Positions 48,877 through 57,198 of a stretch of 64,000 bases of DNA are shown one piece after another. Positions within the stretch are counted from its first letter, which is position 1. Every line of letters begins with the position of its first letter. This DNA is from AC-37 sp036386455. Lineage in GTDB: Bacteria; Actinomycetota; Thermoleophilia; Solirubrobacterales; Thermoleophilaceae. Both the position numbers and the translations under genes were made by a program. The notes under the pieces are model-generated. The model did no database searches and was not told where the DNA came from. It saw only the letters and a program-made list of their open reading frames with translations. The DNA is taken from assembly GCA_036386455.1 (NCBI GenBank), contig DASVVS010000036.1:23779-87778 (forward strand), read 5' to 3'.

Positions 48877-49874
48877 ACCGGCACGCGGGTGCGGCCCGCG
48901 TTCACGTCCGAGTTGCGGCGCCACGCGTCGCGCCGGTCCAGGGCGGCGCGCAGCCCGCTGACGGGCTCCAGCTCGACCGGCCGCCGCGATGTCCCGGCGC
49001 GCCGGTAGGCACGCCACTCGCGGAGCCCCTGAAGGCGCCCGCGGGCCGGGGCCAGCGTGCGGTCGACGGCCGCGGCGTAGACCACGTAGGCCAGGTCGTA
49101 GGCGAGCGCCGCGAGCCCGTAGCGGCGCAGCATCCGGGCGTCGGCGTTCTTCGCGAGCGTGCGGACGCGGTTCAGCCCCACGTGGAAGTACTTGAGGTCC
49201 GAGCCGTGGGCGGTCGTCGCTCCGTGGTGGTGGTGCACGACCGCCGCCGGCGCGTACAGGCAGCGCCAGCCGGCCATCTGCGCGCGCCACGAGAGGTCCA
49301 CGTCGTCCAGGGCGAAGAAGTACGTCTCGTCCATCCCGCCGATCTCGTCGAGCATCCGCCGCCGGTGCAGCGCGGCGCCGCCGCTCGCGCCGAACACCTC
49401 GACCGGGCGGCTCTCGCTCTCCGAGACCGGCCGGCCCAGCAGCCGGTCGAAGGCGATGCCCAGGCGATCAACGCCGATGCCCGCCGAGTTGATCGTGCCG
49501 GGGTCCGAGGCGAAGCGCATCTGCGCGGCCACCGAGCCGACGTCCGGCGCGGCCTCGGCGGCCGCGAGCATCTCGGCGAGCGCGTCCGGCTCCACGATCA
49601 CGTCGTTGTTGATCAGCGCGACCCACTCGCCGGACGAGCGCCTGATCCCCTCGGACGCGCCCGACGGGAAGCCCAGGTTCTCGGGCAGCTCCACGACGCG
49701 GGCCTCGGGCGCCGCGGCGCGGATCGCCTCGGCCGACCCGTCCCCGGAGCCGTTGTCCACGACCACGACCTCCGTCTCCCCGTCCACGCGCGCGAGCGCG
49801 TCGCGCAGGGCCTCGAGGCAGGCCGCGGTCATCTGCGGGCGCCGGTAGTTGACGACGATCGCCGATACGCGCAT
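48873..49874 (-). CDS. Glycosyltransferase family 2
   Basis: A 333-residue GT2. VSAIVVNYRRPQMTAACLEAL, VVDNGSGDGSAEAIRAAAP, LINNDVIVEPDALAEML, and FGASGGAALHRRRMLDEIGG with FFALDDVDLSWRAQMAGWR (acceptor acidic motif), followed by VHHHHGATT. This is the RfbF/WcaA-like group often moving rhamnose or galactofuranose. Start ATG 49874 with TACGAT 9 nt upstream on the minus strand. It is divergent from another GT2 at 49905, and the pair looks like an old duplication. Confidence 0.92.
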   Translation of the reverse strand: MRVSAIVVNYRRPQMTAACLEALRDALARVDGETEVVVVDNGSGDGSAEAIRAAAPEARVVELPENLGFPSGASEGIRRSSGEWVALINNDVIVEPDALAEMLAAAEAAPDVGSVAAQMRFASDPGTINSAGIGVDRLGIAFDRLLGRPVSESESRPVEVFGASGGAALHRRRMLDEIGGMDETYFFALDDVDLSWRAQMAGWRCLYAPAAVVHHHHGATTAHGSDLKYFHVGLNRVRTLAKNADARMLRRYGLAALAYDLAYVVYAAAVDRTLAPARGRLQGLREWRAYRRAGTSRRPVELEPVSGLRAALDRRDAWRRNSDVNAGRTRVPV

Positions 49875-49883
49875 TCGCGCCTG

Positions 49884-49893
49884 ATCGTACGCT
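49884..49893. promoter_or_regulatory. Overlapping divergent -10 elements
   Basis: ATCGTACGCT reads TACGAT on the minus strand (9 nt before ATG 49874) and TACGCT on the plus strand (11 nt before ATG 49905). The two share the central TA. It is the clearest of the three ATCRTACGC copies in this window. Confidence 0.5.
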
Positions 49894-49904
49894 GCGGCTG
49901 ACCG

Positions 49905-50810
49905 ATGGACCCCGCGCCGCCGCTCGAGATCGTGATCGTCACCTCCGCCGGCGGGCGGGAGCTGCTCCACGCCTGCCTGGCCTCGCTCGAGCGCCACCCG
50001 GCGAGCGAGGGCCAGCTCGTGTGGGTCGTGGACAACGCGAGCCGCGACGGCACGGTCGAGATGGTCAGGTCCGAGTTCCCCTCCGTCCGGCTCGAGGAGC
50101 TCGACGACAACTACGGCTTCTGCATCGCCAACAACGTCGCGATCCGCCAGACGCGGGCGCCCTTCGTCCTGATCCTGAACCCGGACACCGAGATGGGGGA
50201 GGGCGTGCTCGACCACATGCTCGCCGTCATGCGGGAGCGGCCCGAGGCCGGCGTCTCCGGCTGCCGCCTCGAGATGCGCGACGGCACCTTCGACCACGCC
50301 GCCAAGCGCTCGTTCCCGACCCCGCTCGGCGCTCTCGCGCACTTCCTGCGGGTGGGCCGCTCCGACCGCGCGCCGGCCTGGCTCAAGCAGTACCGCGCCC
50401 CGGAGCTGGGCGAGCACGACCAGGGGCCGGTCGACTCCCTGAACGGCGCGTTCATGCTGATCCGCCGCGAGGCGCTCGAGCAGGTGGGACTGCTCGACGA
50501 GGGCTACTGGCTCTACATGGACGACCTCGACTGGTGCTTCCGCTTCCACCGCGCCGGTTGGGAGGTCTGGTACGACGGCCGGGTCACGGTGCTGCACGTG
50601 AAGGGCGGCACGACCGTGACCGAGCGCCGCGGCGCGCGCCACCGCGCGGTGCCCCAGACGATCGCCTTCCACCGCTCGATGGGCCGCTTCTACCGCAAGT
50701 TCTACGCCGGGCGGCGGCCGCTCTTCGACGCCCTGATCTACCTGGCGATCGGTGCCAAGACCGCGATCGCGGTCACCCGCAGCGTGGTCGCGCGCCGCAG
50801 CCTGACCTAG
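49905..50810 (+). CDS. Glycosyltransferase family 2
   Basis: A 301-residue GT2: EIVIVTSAGGRELLHACLAS, VVDNASRDGTVEMVRSEFP, YGFCIANNVAIRQTRAPFVL, LNPDTEMGEGVLDHML, then NGAFMLIRREALEQVGLLDE and YMDDLDWCFRFHRAGWEV. It is similar in order to the divergent GT2 gene. A C-terminal hydrophobic stretch (LFDALIYLAIGAKTAIAV) may bind the membrane. It converges with the glycoside hydrolase gene, overlapping it by 4 bp. Confidence 0.92.
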   Translation: MDPAPPLEIVIVTSAGGRELLHACLASLERHPASEGQLVWVVDNASRDGTVEMVRSEFPSVRLEELDDNYGFCIANNVAIRQTRAPFVLILNPDTEMGEGVLDHMLAVMRERPEAGVSGCRLEMRDGTFDHAAKRSFPTPLGALAHFLRVGRSDRAPAWLKQYRAPELGEHDQGPVDSLNGAFMLIRREALEQVGLLDEGYWLYMDDLDWCFRFHRAGWEVWYDGRVTVLHVKGGTTVTERRGARHRAVPQTIAFHRSMGRFYRKFYAGRRPLFDALIYLAIGAKTAIAVTRSVVARRSLT

Positions 50811-51964
50811 CGGCAGGAGCCGGCGGCGCTCTTGGCGCAGCCCTGCGCGGCCCGCGCGCTCGCGCGGAAGGCGTCGTACGACGGCTTGGTGCTCAGGTTG
50901 GAGCCGTCGAAGCCCATCAGGCCCGAGTAGTCGAAGATCCACCCGCCCGTGTACGAGGTCGCGGCCGAGAACCACAGCACGCGCTCGAGCCGGTTGCGCG
51001 TGCGGAAGCTGCGCCCGCCGAGCAGCCCGTAGGCCGCCTTCAGGCGCGACGCGGCGCCCTTCTCCGTCGTCACGAAGTTCCGGTAGTAGTCGCTCTGGGC
51101 CCAGTCCGGCGTGGGCGCGCGGCCCTCGGCGGCCGGCCAGGTCATCTCCGTGACCCAGATCGGCAGCTTGCGGTCGCCGTGCTCGTCGAGCTCCGCCCTG
51201 ATTCGCTTGACGATCACCGCCACGTTGCGCCACTTGCCCGGGAACATGTGCACGGCCGCGACGTCGAACGCGCCACGCACGCCCGCGCCCTTGTAGAGCT
51301 GGTGGAGCGCTCCCCACGCGTTGTTGGTCAGGCCGGCCATCACGATCCTGGCCCCCTTGTCCACCTTCTTCGCGGCGCGCGAGGACGCCCGCAGCAGCGC
51401 GCCGTAGCGCTTGGCCTCCTTCGGGTACCAGGAGCCGGTGCGCCACCAGTGGTCGCTCAGCGTCGGCTCGTTCCAGATCTGCCAGTCCCGCAGCGGGCGC
51501 TTCGGCAGCTCGGGATGCTCCTTCCAGAAGGTGCCGGCCGGTCCGTAGCGCTTGACCAGCTCGCCCACGAAGGCCGCGTAGTCCGACTCGCGCGCGGGCG
51601 GCGACTGCGCCTTGTCGGGGTACTGCTTGGCCCAGCCCGGCGCGTACATCACGGTCGGGACGATCTTCATGTTGCGTTGCGTCGCCTCGGTCACGAGGTA
51701 GTCGGTCCGGCTCCAGTCGAACGAGGCGCCCCGGTTCGGCTGCGCGTGGCCCCAGTGGAACAGCGCGCGGATCGACTCGACGCCGGCCTCCGCGAGCCGG
51801 TCCCAGGCGGGCTCGCGCTCGGCGGGGGGAGCGTCCACGATCGGGTCGGCCCAGATGGCTCCGTAGAAGCCGTGCGGGACCTTGCGCTTGGCGGCCTGCG
51901 CCGGCGCCGCGGCCAGCGCCGCGAGCGCGAGCGCGGCGACGATCGTGAGCAGCGCCCGCCTCAC
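50807..51964 (-). CDS. Secreted glycoside hydrolase (clan GH-A, GH39-like)
   Basis: A 385-residue exported TIM-barrel hydrolase (signal peptide LLTIVAALALAALAAAPAQA). The likely acid/base Glu is in DWQIWNEPTLSDHWW and the likely nucleophile Glu in PIWVTEMTWPAAEG. VESIRALFHWGHAQPNRG and VPTVMYAPGWAKQYP are barrel strands. Its place in the polysaccharide locus suggests trimming or release of the organism's own glycan, or use of external glycans. The GTG at 51964 overlaps the stop of the small upstream gene. Confidence 0.85.
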   Translation of the reverse strand: MRRALLTIVAALALAALAAAPAQAAKRKVPHGFYGAIWADPIVDAPPAEREPAWDRLAEAGVESIRALFHWGHAQPNRGASFDWSRTDYLVTEATQRNMKIVPTVMYAPGWAKQYPDKAQSPPARESDYAAFVGELVKRYGPAGTFWKEHPELPKRPLRDWQIWNEPTLSDHWWRTGSWYPKEAKRYGALLRASSRAAKKVDKGARIVMAGLTNNAWGALHQLYKGAGVRGAFDVAAVHMFPGKWRNVAVIVKRIRAELDEHGDRKLPIWVTEMTWPAAEGRAPTPDWAQSDYYRNFVTTEKGAASRLKAAYGLLGGRSFRTRNRLERVLWFSAATSYTGGWIFDYSGLMGFDGSNLSTKPSYDAFRASARAAQGCAKSAAGSCR

Positions 51965-52245
51965 GCCGCCACCCCGATGTCGGCCACCGGGACCTCCTCC
52001 CAGCCCTGCTCCTCGAGGGAGGCCTGCCGATCGGTGTGGCGAATGCAGAGCATGCCGATGAACACGCCCCGAACCCGCTTGCGCATCACCGCGTACCACA
52101 TCGTCGATGCGTCGCTGGGACCCTGCACGCGGTGCCACGGCCGTGGCGGTACGTCGGCATTGCTGGGGGAAACAACTCCGGCTTCCTCGAGTTGCGTACG
52201 GGTCGCCACGCGGCCGTCCTGAATGTCGATGAAGAACAGTCCCAC
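51961..52245 (-). CDS. Hypothetical small protein coupled to the glycoside hydrolase
   Basis: A 94-residue cytosolic protein starting at GTG 52245, not recognised. It contains VRGVFIGMLCIRHTDRQASL and a C-terminal EEQGWEEVPVADIG. Evidence for expression is the GTGA overlap with the hydrolase gene and a TAAGCT hexamer (52254-52259 read on the minus strand) 8 nt before the GTG. Codon use looks less GC-biased than its neighbours by eye, which may mean recent arrival. Its first codons overlap the start of xerD on the other strand. Confidence 0.6.
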   Translation of the reverse strand: MGLFFIDIQDGRVATRTQLEEAGVVSPSNADVPPRPWHRVQGPSDASTMWYAVMRKRVRGVFIGMLCIRHTDRQASLEEQGWEEVPVADIGVAA

Positions 52246-53152
52246 CGAGGCTCAGCTTAGGCCCGCCTGGTCGCGGGCGCTCGGGTCGTTCGACGGCTCG
52301 CTGCGGGCGCGGGGGATGGCGGAGAAGACGCGCCGCGCGTACGGCGTGGACCTCGAGCAGCTCGCGCGCTGGGCCGGGCCGCAGGAGCTCGAGCCGGCCG
52401 CGATCGACCACCGCACGCTCAGGCGCTTCGCGGGCGTCCTGTCCGAGCGCGGACACTCGCACTCGACCGTGGCGCGCAAGCTCGCGGCCATCCGCGCGTT
52501 CTACCGCCACCTGCTCGAGCGCGGCGAGATCGAGGGCAGCCCGGCCGACCTGGTCTCGAGCCCCAAGCGCGAGGAGTACCTCCCGCGCGTGCTCAAGGCC
52601 GCCGAGGTGGCGGCGATCCTCGACTCGATCCCGCAGTCGGAGCCGCTCGAGATCCGCGACCGGGCGATGTTCGAGCTCGCCTACGCCGCCGGGCTGCGGG
52701 CCGAGGAGATCGTGAACCTCGACGCCCACGACGTGGACCCGGACGGCGAGGAGCTTCGCGTGACCGGCAAGGGAGGCCGCACGCGGGTCGTGCCCGCGGG
52801 CGAGCCGGCCTGGCGGGCGGTCGAGCGCTACGTCGAGCGCGCGCGACCGCGGCTGGCCGTCCGCGCCCGGCCCGACCCGGCGCTGTTCCTCTCGCGCACC
52901 GGCCGCCGCCTGAGCACCTCCGACGTGCGCCGCCGGCTCGCGCTGTGCACCCGCCGCGCGGCGAGCGGCGCGGGCGTCTCGCCGCACACGCTGCGCCACT
53001 CGTTCGCGACCCACCTGCTCGAGGGCGGGGCGGACCTGCGGACGATCCAGGAGCTGCTCGGGCACGCGAGCGTCAGCACGACCCAGACGTACACTCGGGT
53101 AGAGTCGGGACGCCTCAGGAGGGTGTACGCGGAGGCACATCCAAGGGCCTGA
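52223..53152 (+). CDS. XerC/XerD-type tyrosine recombinase
   Basis: A 309-residue recombinase. N-terminal SAM-like core-binding domain (GMAEKTRRAYGVDLEQLARW, VARKLAAIRAFYRHLLERGE). The catalytic domain has the first Arg in AYAAGLRAEEIVNL, Lys in GKGGRTR, HxxR in HTLRHSFATHLLEGGADLR (outline), LLGHASVSTTQTYTRV with nucleophile Y290. It resolves chromosome dimers at dif or, as SprA-like neighbours of whiG in streptomycetes, may have another role. ATG 52223 or 52229 can start it; both overlap the divergent small gene. It ends 26 bp before the sigma gene. Confidence 0.92.
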   Translation: MSMKNSPTEAQLRPAWSRALGSFDGSLRARGMAEKTRRAYGVDLEQLARWAGPQELEPAAIDHRTLRRFAGVLSERGHSHSTVARKLAAIRAFYRHLLERGEIEGSPADLVSSPKREEYLPRVLKAAEVAAILDSIPQSEPLEIRDRAMFELAYAAGLRAEEIVNLDAHDVDPDGEELRVTGKGGRTRVVPAGEPAWRAVERYVERARPRLAVRARPDPALFLSRTGRRLSTSDVRRRLALCTRRAASGAGVSPHTLRHSFATHLLEGGADLRTIQELLGHASVSTTQTYTRVESGRLRRVYAEAHPRA

Positions 53153-53178
53153 AGCGGTCCAGGCGGGGACGAGTCCAA

Positions 53179-53964
53179 ATGGCCATGCAGACCAACGTCA
53201 AGGCGATCGAGCTCAAGGAGCTCTGGCGCAAGTACAAGGAGACGGGCGACCAGCGCGCCCGCGAGCAGCTCGTGCTCGCGTTCTCCCCGCTCGTGAAGTA
53301 CGTCGCCGGCCGCATGTCGAGCGGGCTTCCCGCCCACGTGGAGGAGGCGGACCTCATCTCCTACGGGCTGCTCGGGCTGATCTCGGCGATCGAGCGCTTC
53401 GACCCCGACCGCGAGATCAAGTTCGAGACGTTCGCGATGACGCGCATCAAGGGCTCGATCATCGACGAGCTGCGCTCGCTCGACTGGGTGCCGCGCTCCG
53501 TCCGCGCCAAGGCGCGCGAGATCGAGCGCGCCAACTCGAAGCTCGAGCACCGCCTCCACCGAGCGCCGACGGACCAGGAGGTCGCCGACGAGCTCGAGAT
53601 GAGCATGGACGACTTCCAGGACGCCCTCACGCGGATCTCGAACTCGTCGGTGATCGCGCTCGACGAGCTCTGGACCCTGTCCGACTCCTCCGGCGACCAG
53701 GTGTCGCTGCTCGACACGATCCAGGACCCCGACGCGGTGGACCCTGCTCAGGCGATGGACGTGACCGAGACCAAGGACCGCCTGGCGGACTCGATCGCCC
53801 GCCTGCCCGAGCGCGAGAAGCTCGTGATCGCCCTCTACTACTACGAGAACCTCACGCTGCGCGAGATCGGCGAGGTGCTGGGCGTGACCGAGTCGCGCGT
53901 CTCGCAGCTCCACACCAAGGCCGTGCTCCGGCTCAAGTCGTCGCTGCAGACCGACGCGGAGTAG
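53179..53964 (+). CDS. whiG: FliA/WhiG-family RNA polymerase sigma factor
   Basis: A 261-residue sigma-28-type factor. Region 2: LVLAFSPLVKYVAGRMSSGL, EEADLISYGLLGLISAIERF, EIKFETFAMTRIKGSIIDEL. Region 3: LDWVPRSVRAKAREIE. Region 4: LPEREKLVIALYYYENLTLR, VLGVTESRVSQLHTKAVLRL. The actinobacterial WhiG controls developmental or motility genes and is held by an anti-sigma factor. No flagellar genes are in the window. It is probably co-transcribed with the recombinase. The last 32 bp overlap the convergent gene 53933-55246. Confidence 0.93.
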   Translation: MAMQTNVKAIELKELWRKYKETGDQRAREQLVLAFSPLVKYVAGRMSSGLPAHVEEADLISYGLLGLISAIERFDPDREIKFETFAMTRIKGSIIDELRSLDWVPRSVRAKAREIERANSKLEHRLHRAPTDQEVADELEMSMDDFQDALTRISNSSVIALDELWTLSDSSGDQVSLLDTIQDPDAVDPAQAMDVTETKDRLADSIARLPEREKLVIALYYYENLTLREIGEVLGVTESRVSQLHTKAVLRLKSSLQTDAE

Positions 53965-55246
53965 CCGCCAGGTCCAGCACGAGCGCCGTTTCGTTCACGT
54001 ATGCGCCGCCGTCCCGCGCGGCGCGGACCATGGCACGGACACGCGCCACGGCGTCGTCGGGCTCTTCGGCGTCACCACCGCCTCGGCTGGTCTCCGCCCC
54101 GACCGCTTCGAAGGCGGCGAGCGCCCTGTGCTCCGCCTCCTGGCGCCCGGGGATGCCGAAGCGCTGAAGCGTGTAACCGAGCTCCATCCCCGCCACTTCG
54201 ACAGCGGCCCGGATCCACTTCTCGGCGTCACGGCGGGCGAGCGCTCCCATCTGGCGCTCCGCTAGGGCGAGCGTGATGAGCGGCCACGACCCGGCGCGAT
54301 CGGCCAGCCGGTGAGGGAAGGTCACGAGCGTCTCGCTGGCGGCGAGCGAGCGTGCCTCGACCGAGTCGCCCAGGAGGACCGCCACGTCGCCGTGCCCGTC
54401 GAGGCGCAGCCAGGCATCGTGCGCGTACACGTCGAGTGCGGCTTCGAGCGGCCGCAGCCTTGCCGGTAGCGGCGGGCGCGAGTACTGCATGAGCGCGCGA
54501 AGGTCCTCCAGCTGCGTCTCGAGCTCTCGCTCCTGCGCGGCGACCGAGAGGCTCAACTCCCTCTGCGCGAGCGTCGAGTGGGCCAGCAGGCGTGCCTCGC
54601 GCAGAGTCGACGCCAACCCTGCGCGCCGCAGCTCGGCGCTCTGAGGGGCGAGGACGGCGAGGTCGTCGATGATTTCCCGGGTGGCGGCCCTCATCCGCGG
54701 CAGGGTCACCTCGAGAAGCTCCCGGCGCCTGTTGTCGGCCGGATCCGGGCGCGCCTGCGGGTGGCGCCGAGGCTTCATCCCCCGCGGCGTGCTCGACCGC
54801 CATCCGGACGCCGGGAGCACCGGCCGGGGCGATCCGCGCAGACCGAGCGTCGCGGCGACTGCGGAGACCGCACCGGCCTCGCCGAGCGCCGCCATCCATT
54901 CCCCGTCCCAGATCAGCCTCACGGGTCCGCCCGTCTCGTAGAGCGCGCGTGCCATGGCCGCCGCCTCGGCGCGCGTTGCCGGGGCCGCGCGCGCCTGTAT
55001 CCACACGGACCGGTCCGGAGGCGTCGCCGCGGTATCCGCCAGAACCGCGGCGGTCGGTCCCACCAGCGCCCGCACGCCCCCGGGGCAGGCGGGTGGGTGC
55101 TGCTCCTGCTCGAGCCACACCAGCGCCGTCCGCGACGAGGCCGCCAGGACCAGCGACCTCGCCGGCTTGCGCTGCCGCTCGTGCAGCGCGTCAATCTCCT
55201 TGGGGTGGCACCTCAGGACGGCGCCGTATGCGGTCGTGGGCCGCAC
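53933..55246 (-). CDS. Unknown protein, second gene of a two-gene module
   Basis: A 437-residue cytosolic protein not recognised. The first 150 residues are mixed alpha/beta (LVLAASSRTALVWLEQEQHP, VRALVGPTAAVLADTAATPP, GGPVRLIWDGEWMAALGEAG). A basic Pro-rich linker follows (STPRGMKPRRHPQARPDPAD). The remaining 270 residues look all-helical with TPR-like spacing (REARLLAHSTLAQRELSLSV, LITLALAERQMGALARRDAE). The GTG start overlaps the stop of the upstream TPR gene by one base. It ends in an overlap with whiG. Confidence 0.7.
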   Translation of the reverse strand: MRPTTAYGAVLRCHPKEIDALHERQRKPARSLVLAASSRTALVWLEQEQHPPACPGGVRALVGPTAAVLADTAATPPDRSVWIQARAAPATRAEAAAMARALYETGGPVRLIWDGEWMAALGEAGAVSAVAATLGLRGSPRPVLPASGWRSSTPRGMKPRRHPQARPDPADNRRRELLEVTLPRMRAATREIIDDLAVLAPQSAELRRAGLASTLREARLLAHSTLAQRELSLSVAAQERELETQLEDLRALMQYSRPPLPARLRPLEAALDVYAHDAWLRLDGHGDVAVLLGDSVEARSLAASETLVTFPHRLADRAGSWPLITLALAERQMGALARRDAEKWIRAAVEVAGMELGYTLQRFGIPGRQEAEHRALAAFEAVGAETSRGGGDAEEPDDAVARVRAMVRAARDGGAYVNETALVLDLAATPRRSAATT

Positions 55247-56073
55247 TAGCCGCGGGTCGCGCGCCGCAGCAGCCGGTCGTAGTGGGGGTTGGCGTACGAC
55301 CCGGTCTCGAGGTGGGTCCGAGCCGCCGAGAGGTAGTGCCAGAACTCGTCGCTCGGGCCCTGTTCCTCGAGCGCCCGCTCGGCTTGGACCGTCGCGAGCT
55401 GCATCCTGCGCAGCGGTTGGGTCGCATCCAGCGCCAACTGGCCCGCCTGTTCGAACACGTCGTCGATCGCGCGCCGGCGGCGCGGGTCCAACTGGATCTC
55501 GGTTCGTGCCAGCTCCACCCAGCGAGCGAGCTGCATGTCGGCGTCCTCGACGTTCTCCGACACCCTGATGACGTGATTCCTGAGGAGGTCGACGGCGCCC
55601 CTGCGATCGCCGATCGCGACGCGCTGGACGGCCAGACGGTGGAGCAGGTCCGCGCGCAGGTCGTCAGCGCCGCTTGCGATGATCGCGGCATGAGCGACCT
55701 GGAACTTCGTCTGGAGCCGGCTGAAGGCGGGCCGGCGGGTCCGGCCGCGATTGGCTATCTGGGTCGTGACGATGTCGGCGACGAGGACCCGTCCCGTAGA
55801 GCGCGCGTCGCCGGCGCGGTCCGCGTACAGCCGCGCCCGATGGAATTCGAGGTGGGCGCGGCGAAACTCTCCGCGATCACGTGCCACCACGCCCAGCGTC
55901 TCGTGCGCCCGGCTCGCGAACTGGTCGCGGTCGGCCCCGCTCGGTTCGACGCTCACCGCCGCCACCGCCTCCAACGCGGCGGTTCGGGCCTCGGAGTAGT
56001 TTGATCTCCCGATCGCCTGCCACGCGCGCTCCAGTGAGTGCTCGACGTAGAGGAGCGTCATCGTGCCACGCAT
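55246..56073 (-). CDS. TPR-like helical protein, first gene of the two-gene module
   Basis: A 275-residue protein (271 if the second ATG, 56061, is used). Helical repeats about 35-40 residues apart have TPR-like A/L/Y/A patterns (RAWQAIGRSNYSEARTAALE, HETLGVVARDRGEFRRAHLE, LHRLAVQRVAIGDRRGAVDL, ELARTEIQLDPRRRRAIDDV). No catalytic motif or membrane segment. TPR proteins bind peptide partners; with its coupled neighbour it may form a complex. It is divergent from the GT4 gene at 56116. Confidence 0.7.
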   Translation of the reverse strand: MRGTMTLLYVEHSLERAWQAIGRSNYSEARTAALEAVAAVSVEPSGADRDQFASRAHETLGVVARDRGEFRRAHLEFHRARLYADRAGDARSTGRVLVADIVTTQIANRGRTRRPAFSRLQTKFQVAHAAIIASGADDLRADLLHRLAVQRVAIGDRRGAVDLLRNHVIRVSENVEDADMQLARWVELARTEIQLDPRRRRAIDDVFEQAGQLALDATQPLRRMQLATVQAERALEEQGPSDEFWHYLSAARTHLETGSYANPHYDRLLRRATRG

Positions 56074-56115
56074 AGCACACCCCGAACCGGCCCGGGACGG
56101 CTGCATCGCGTTCGC

Positions 56116-57198
56116 GTGACGGCCCCTCTGCGGCTGTGCGTCGACGCGACGATCGCCGCCAGCGGCGCCGTCGGGATCAACGCGTACACGTTCGGGCTGG
56201 TCGAGGCGCTGGCGCGGCGCGACGACGTGGAGGTCGAGCTCCTCGCGCCCGAGCCGGTGCCCTCCGAGATCGGCGCCGTGCGGGTGCACGCGGTGCCGGA
56301 GGGGGTCGCCGGCGTGCGCTCCAGGGTCGTCTGGCGGGAGCGCTCGGTCCCTCGCATCCTGCGCGCGAGCCGGGCGGGCGCCCTGCTCGCGACCAGCCCC
56401 GAGCTGCCGTTCCGGCCCGCCGGCGTCCCGGCCGCCGTGGTCGTGCACGACGTGTTCCCGCTCGCCGCTCCCGAGCTCACGGGTAGGGCCAAGCAGCTGC
56501 GCTTCCGGGCGCTCCTGCCCGGCGTCTGCCGCCGCGCCGACGCGATCGTCTGCGTCAGCGAGGCCACGCGTGCCGATCTCGAGCGCACCGTGCCCGCCGC
56601 GCTCGGCAAGACGCGGGTGATCGGCGAGGGCCCGACGGCCCTGCCCGCGGTCGAGCGCCGCCCCGCCGCCGAGCCGTGGGTCCTTTACGTCGGCGAGCTC
56701 TACAGGCGGAAGAACCTGATCACGCTGCTGGAGGCGCTGCGCGAGGTGCCGGGCCTCGGGCTGAGGCTGGCCGGTCCGGCGCGGCCCGAGACCAGGGCGG
56801 CGCTCGAGCGCCAGGCGCGCGACTGGGGCCTCGCCGGCCGGGTCCGTCACGAGGGCTTCGTCACGCCGCGTCGGCTGGCCGAGCTGCAGGCGGAGGCGCT
56901 GGCGCTCGTGCTGCCGAGCCTCGCGGAGGGCTTCGGGCGCCCGCTGCTGGACGCGATGGCGGCGGGCACGCCCTGCGTGGCGAGCGACATCCCCGCGCTG
57001 CGCGAGCTGAGCGCCGGAGCCGCGCTCCTCGCCGGCGCCACCGACGTGGGCGCCTGGGCCGCCGCGCTCCGGCGCGTGCGCGACGACGCGGGGCTGCGCG
57101 ACGAGCTGAGCGCGCGCGGCCGCGAGCGCGCCGCGGCCTACGCGTGGGAGCGCGTGGCCGGCGAGGTGGCCGGCCTCATGACCGAGCTGGCCGCCTGA
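56116..57198 (+). CDS. Glycosyltransferase family 4 (mannosyltransferase-like)
   Basis: A 360-residue GT-B enzyme. N-terminal domain LCVDATIAASGAVGINAYTF and VVVHDVFPLAAPELTGRAKQ; C-terminal domain WVLYVGELYRRKNLITLLEA, RVRHEGFVTPRRLAELQAEA and LPSLAEGFGRPLLDAMAAGT with the E-x7-E motif, then PCVASDIPALRE. Start GTG 56116. It is separate from the main polysaccharide cluster by about 4 kb. It overlaps the 3' end of the convergent AhpD-like gene by 23 bp (57176-57198). Confidence 0.9.
   Translation: MTAPLRLCVDATIAASGAVGINAYTFGLVEALARRDDVEVELLAPEPVPSEIGAVRVHAVPEGVAGVRSRVVWRERSVPRILRASRAGALLATSPELPFRPAGVPAAVVVHDVFPLAAPELTGRAKQLRFRALLPGVCRRADAIVCVSEATRADLERTVPAALGKTRVIGEGPTALPAVERRPAAEPWVLYVGELYRRKNLITLLEALREVPGLGLRLAGPARPETRAALERQARDWGLAGRVRHEGFVTPRRLAELQAEALALVLPSLAEGFGRPLLDAMAAGTPCVASDIPALRELSAGAALLAGATDVGAWAAALRRVRDDAGLRDELSARGRERAAAYAWERVAGEVAGLMTELAA

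Noticed and set aside
53179..53964. A flagellar sigma factor with a nearby motility cluster.
   Set aside because: No flagellar or chemotaxis gene is present in the window, so a WhiG-like developmental role is as likely.
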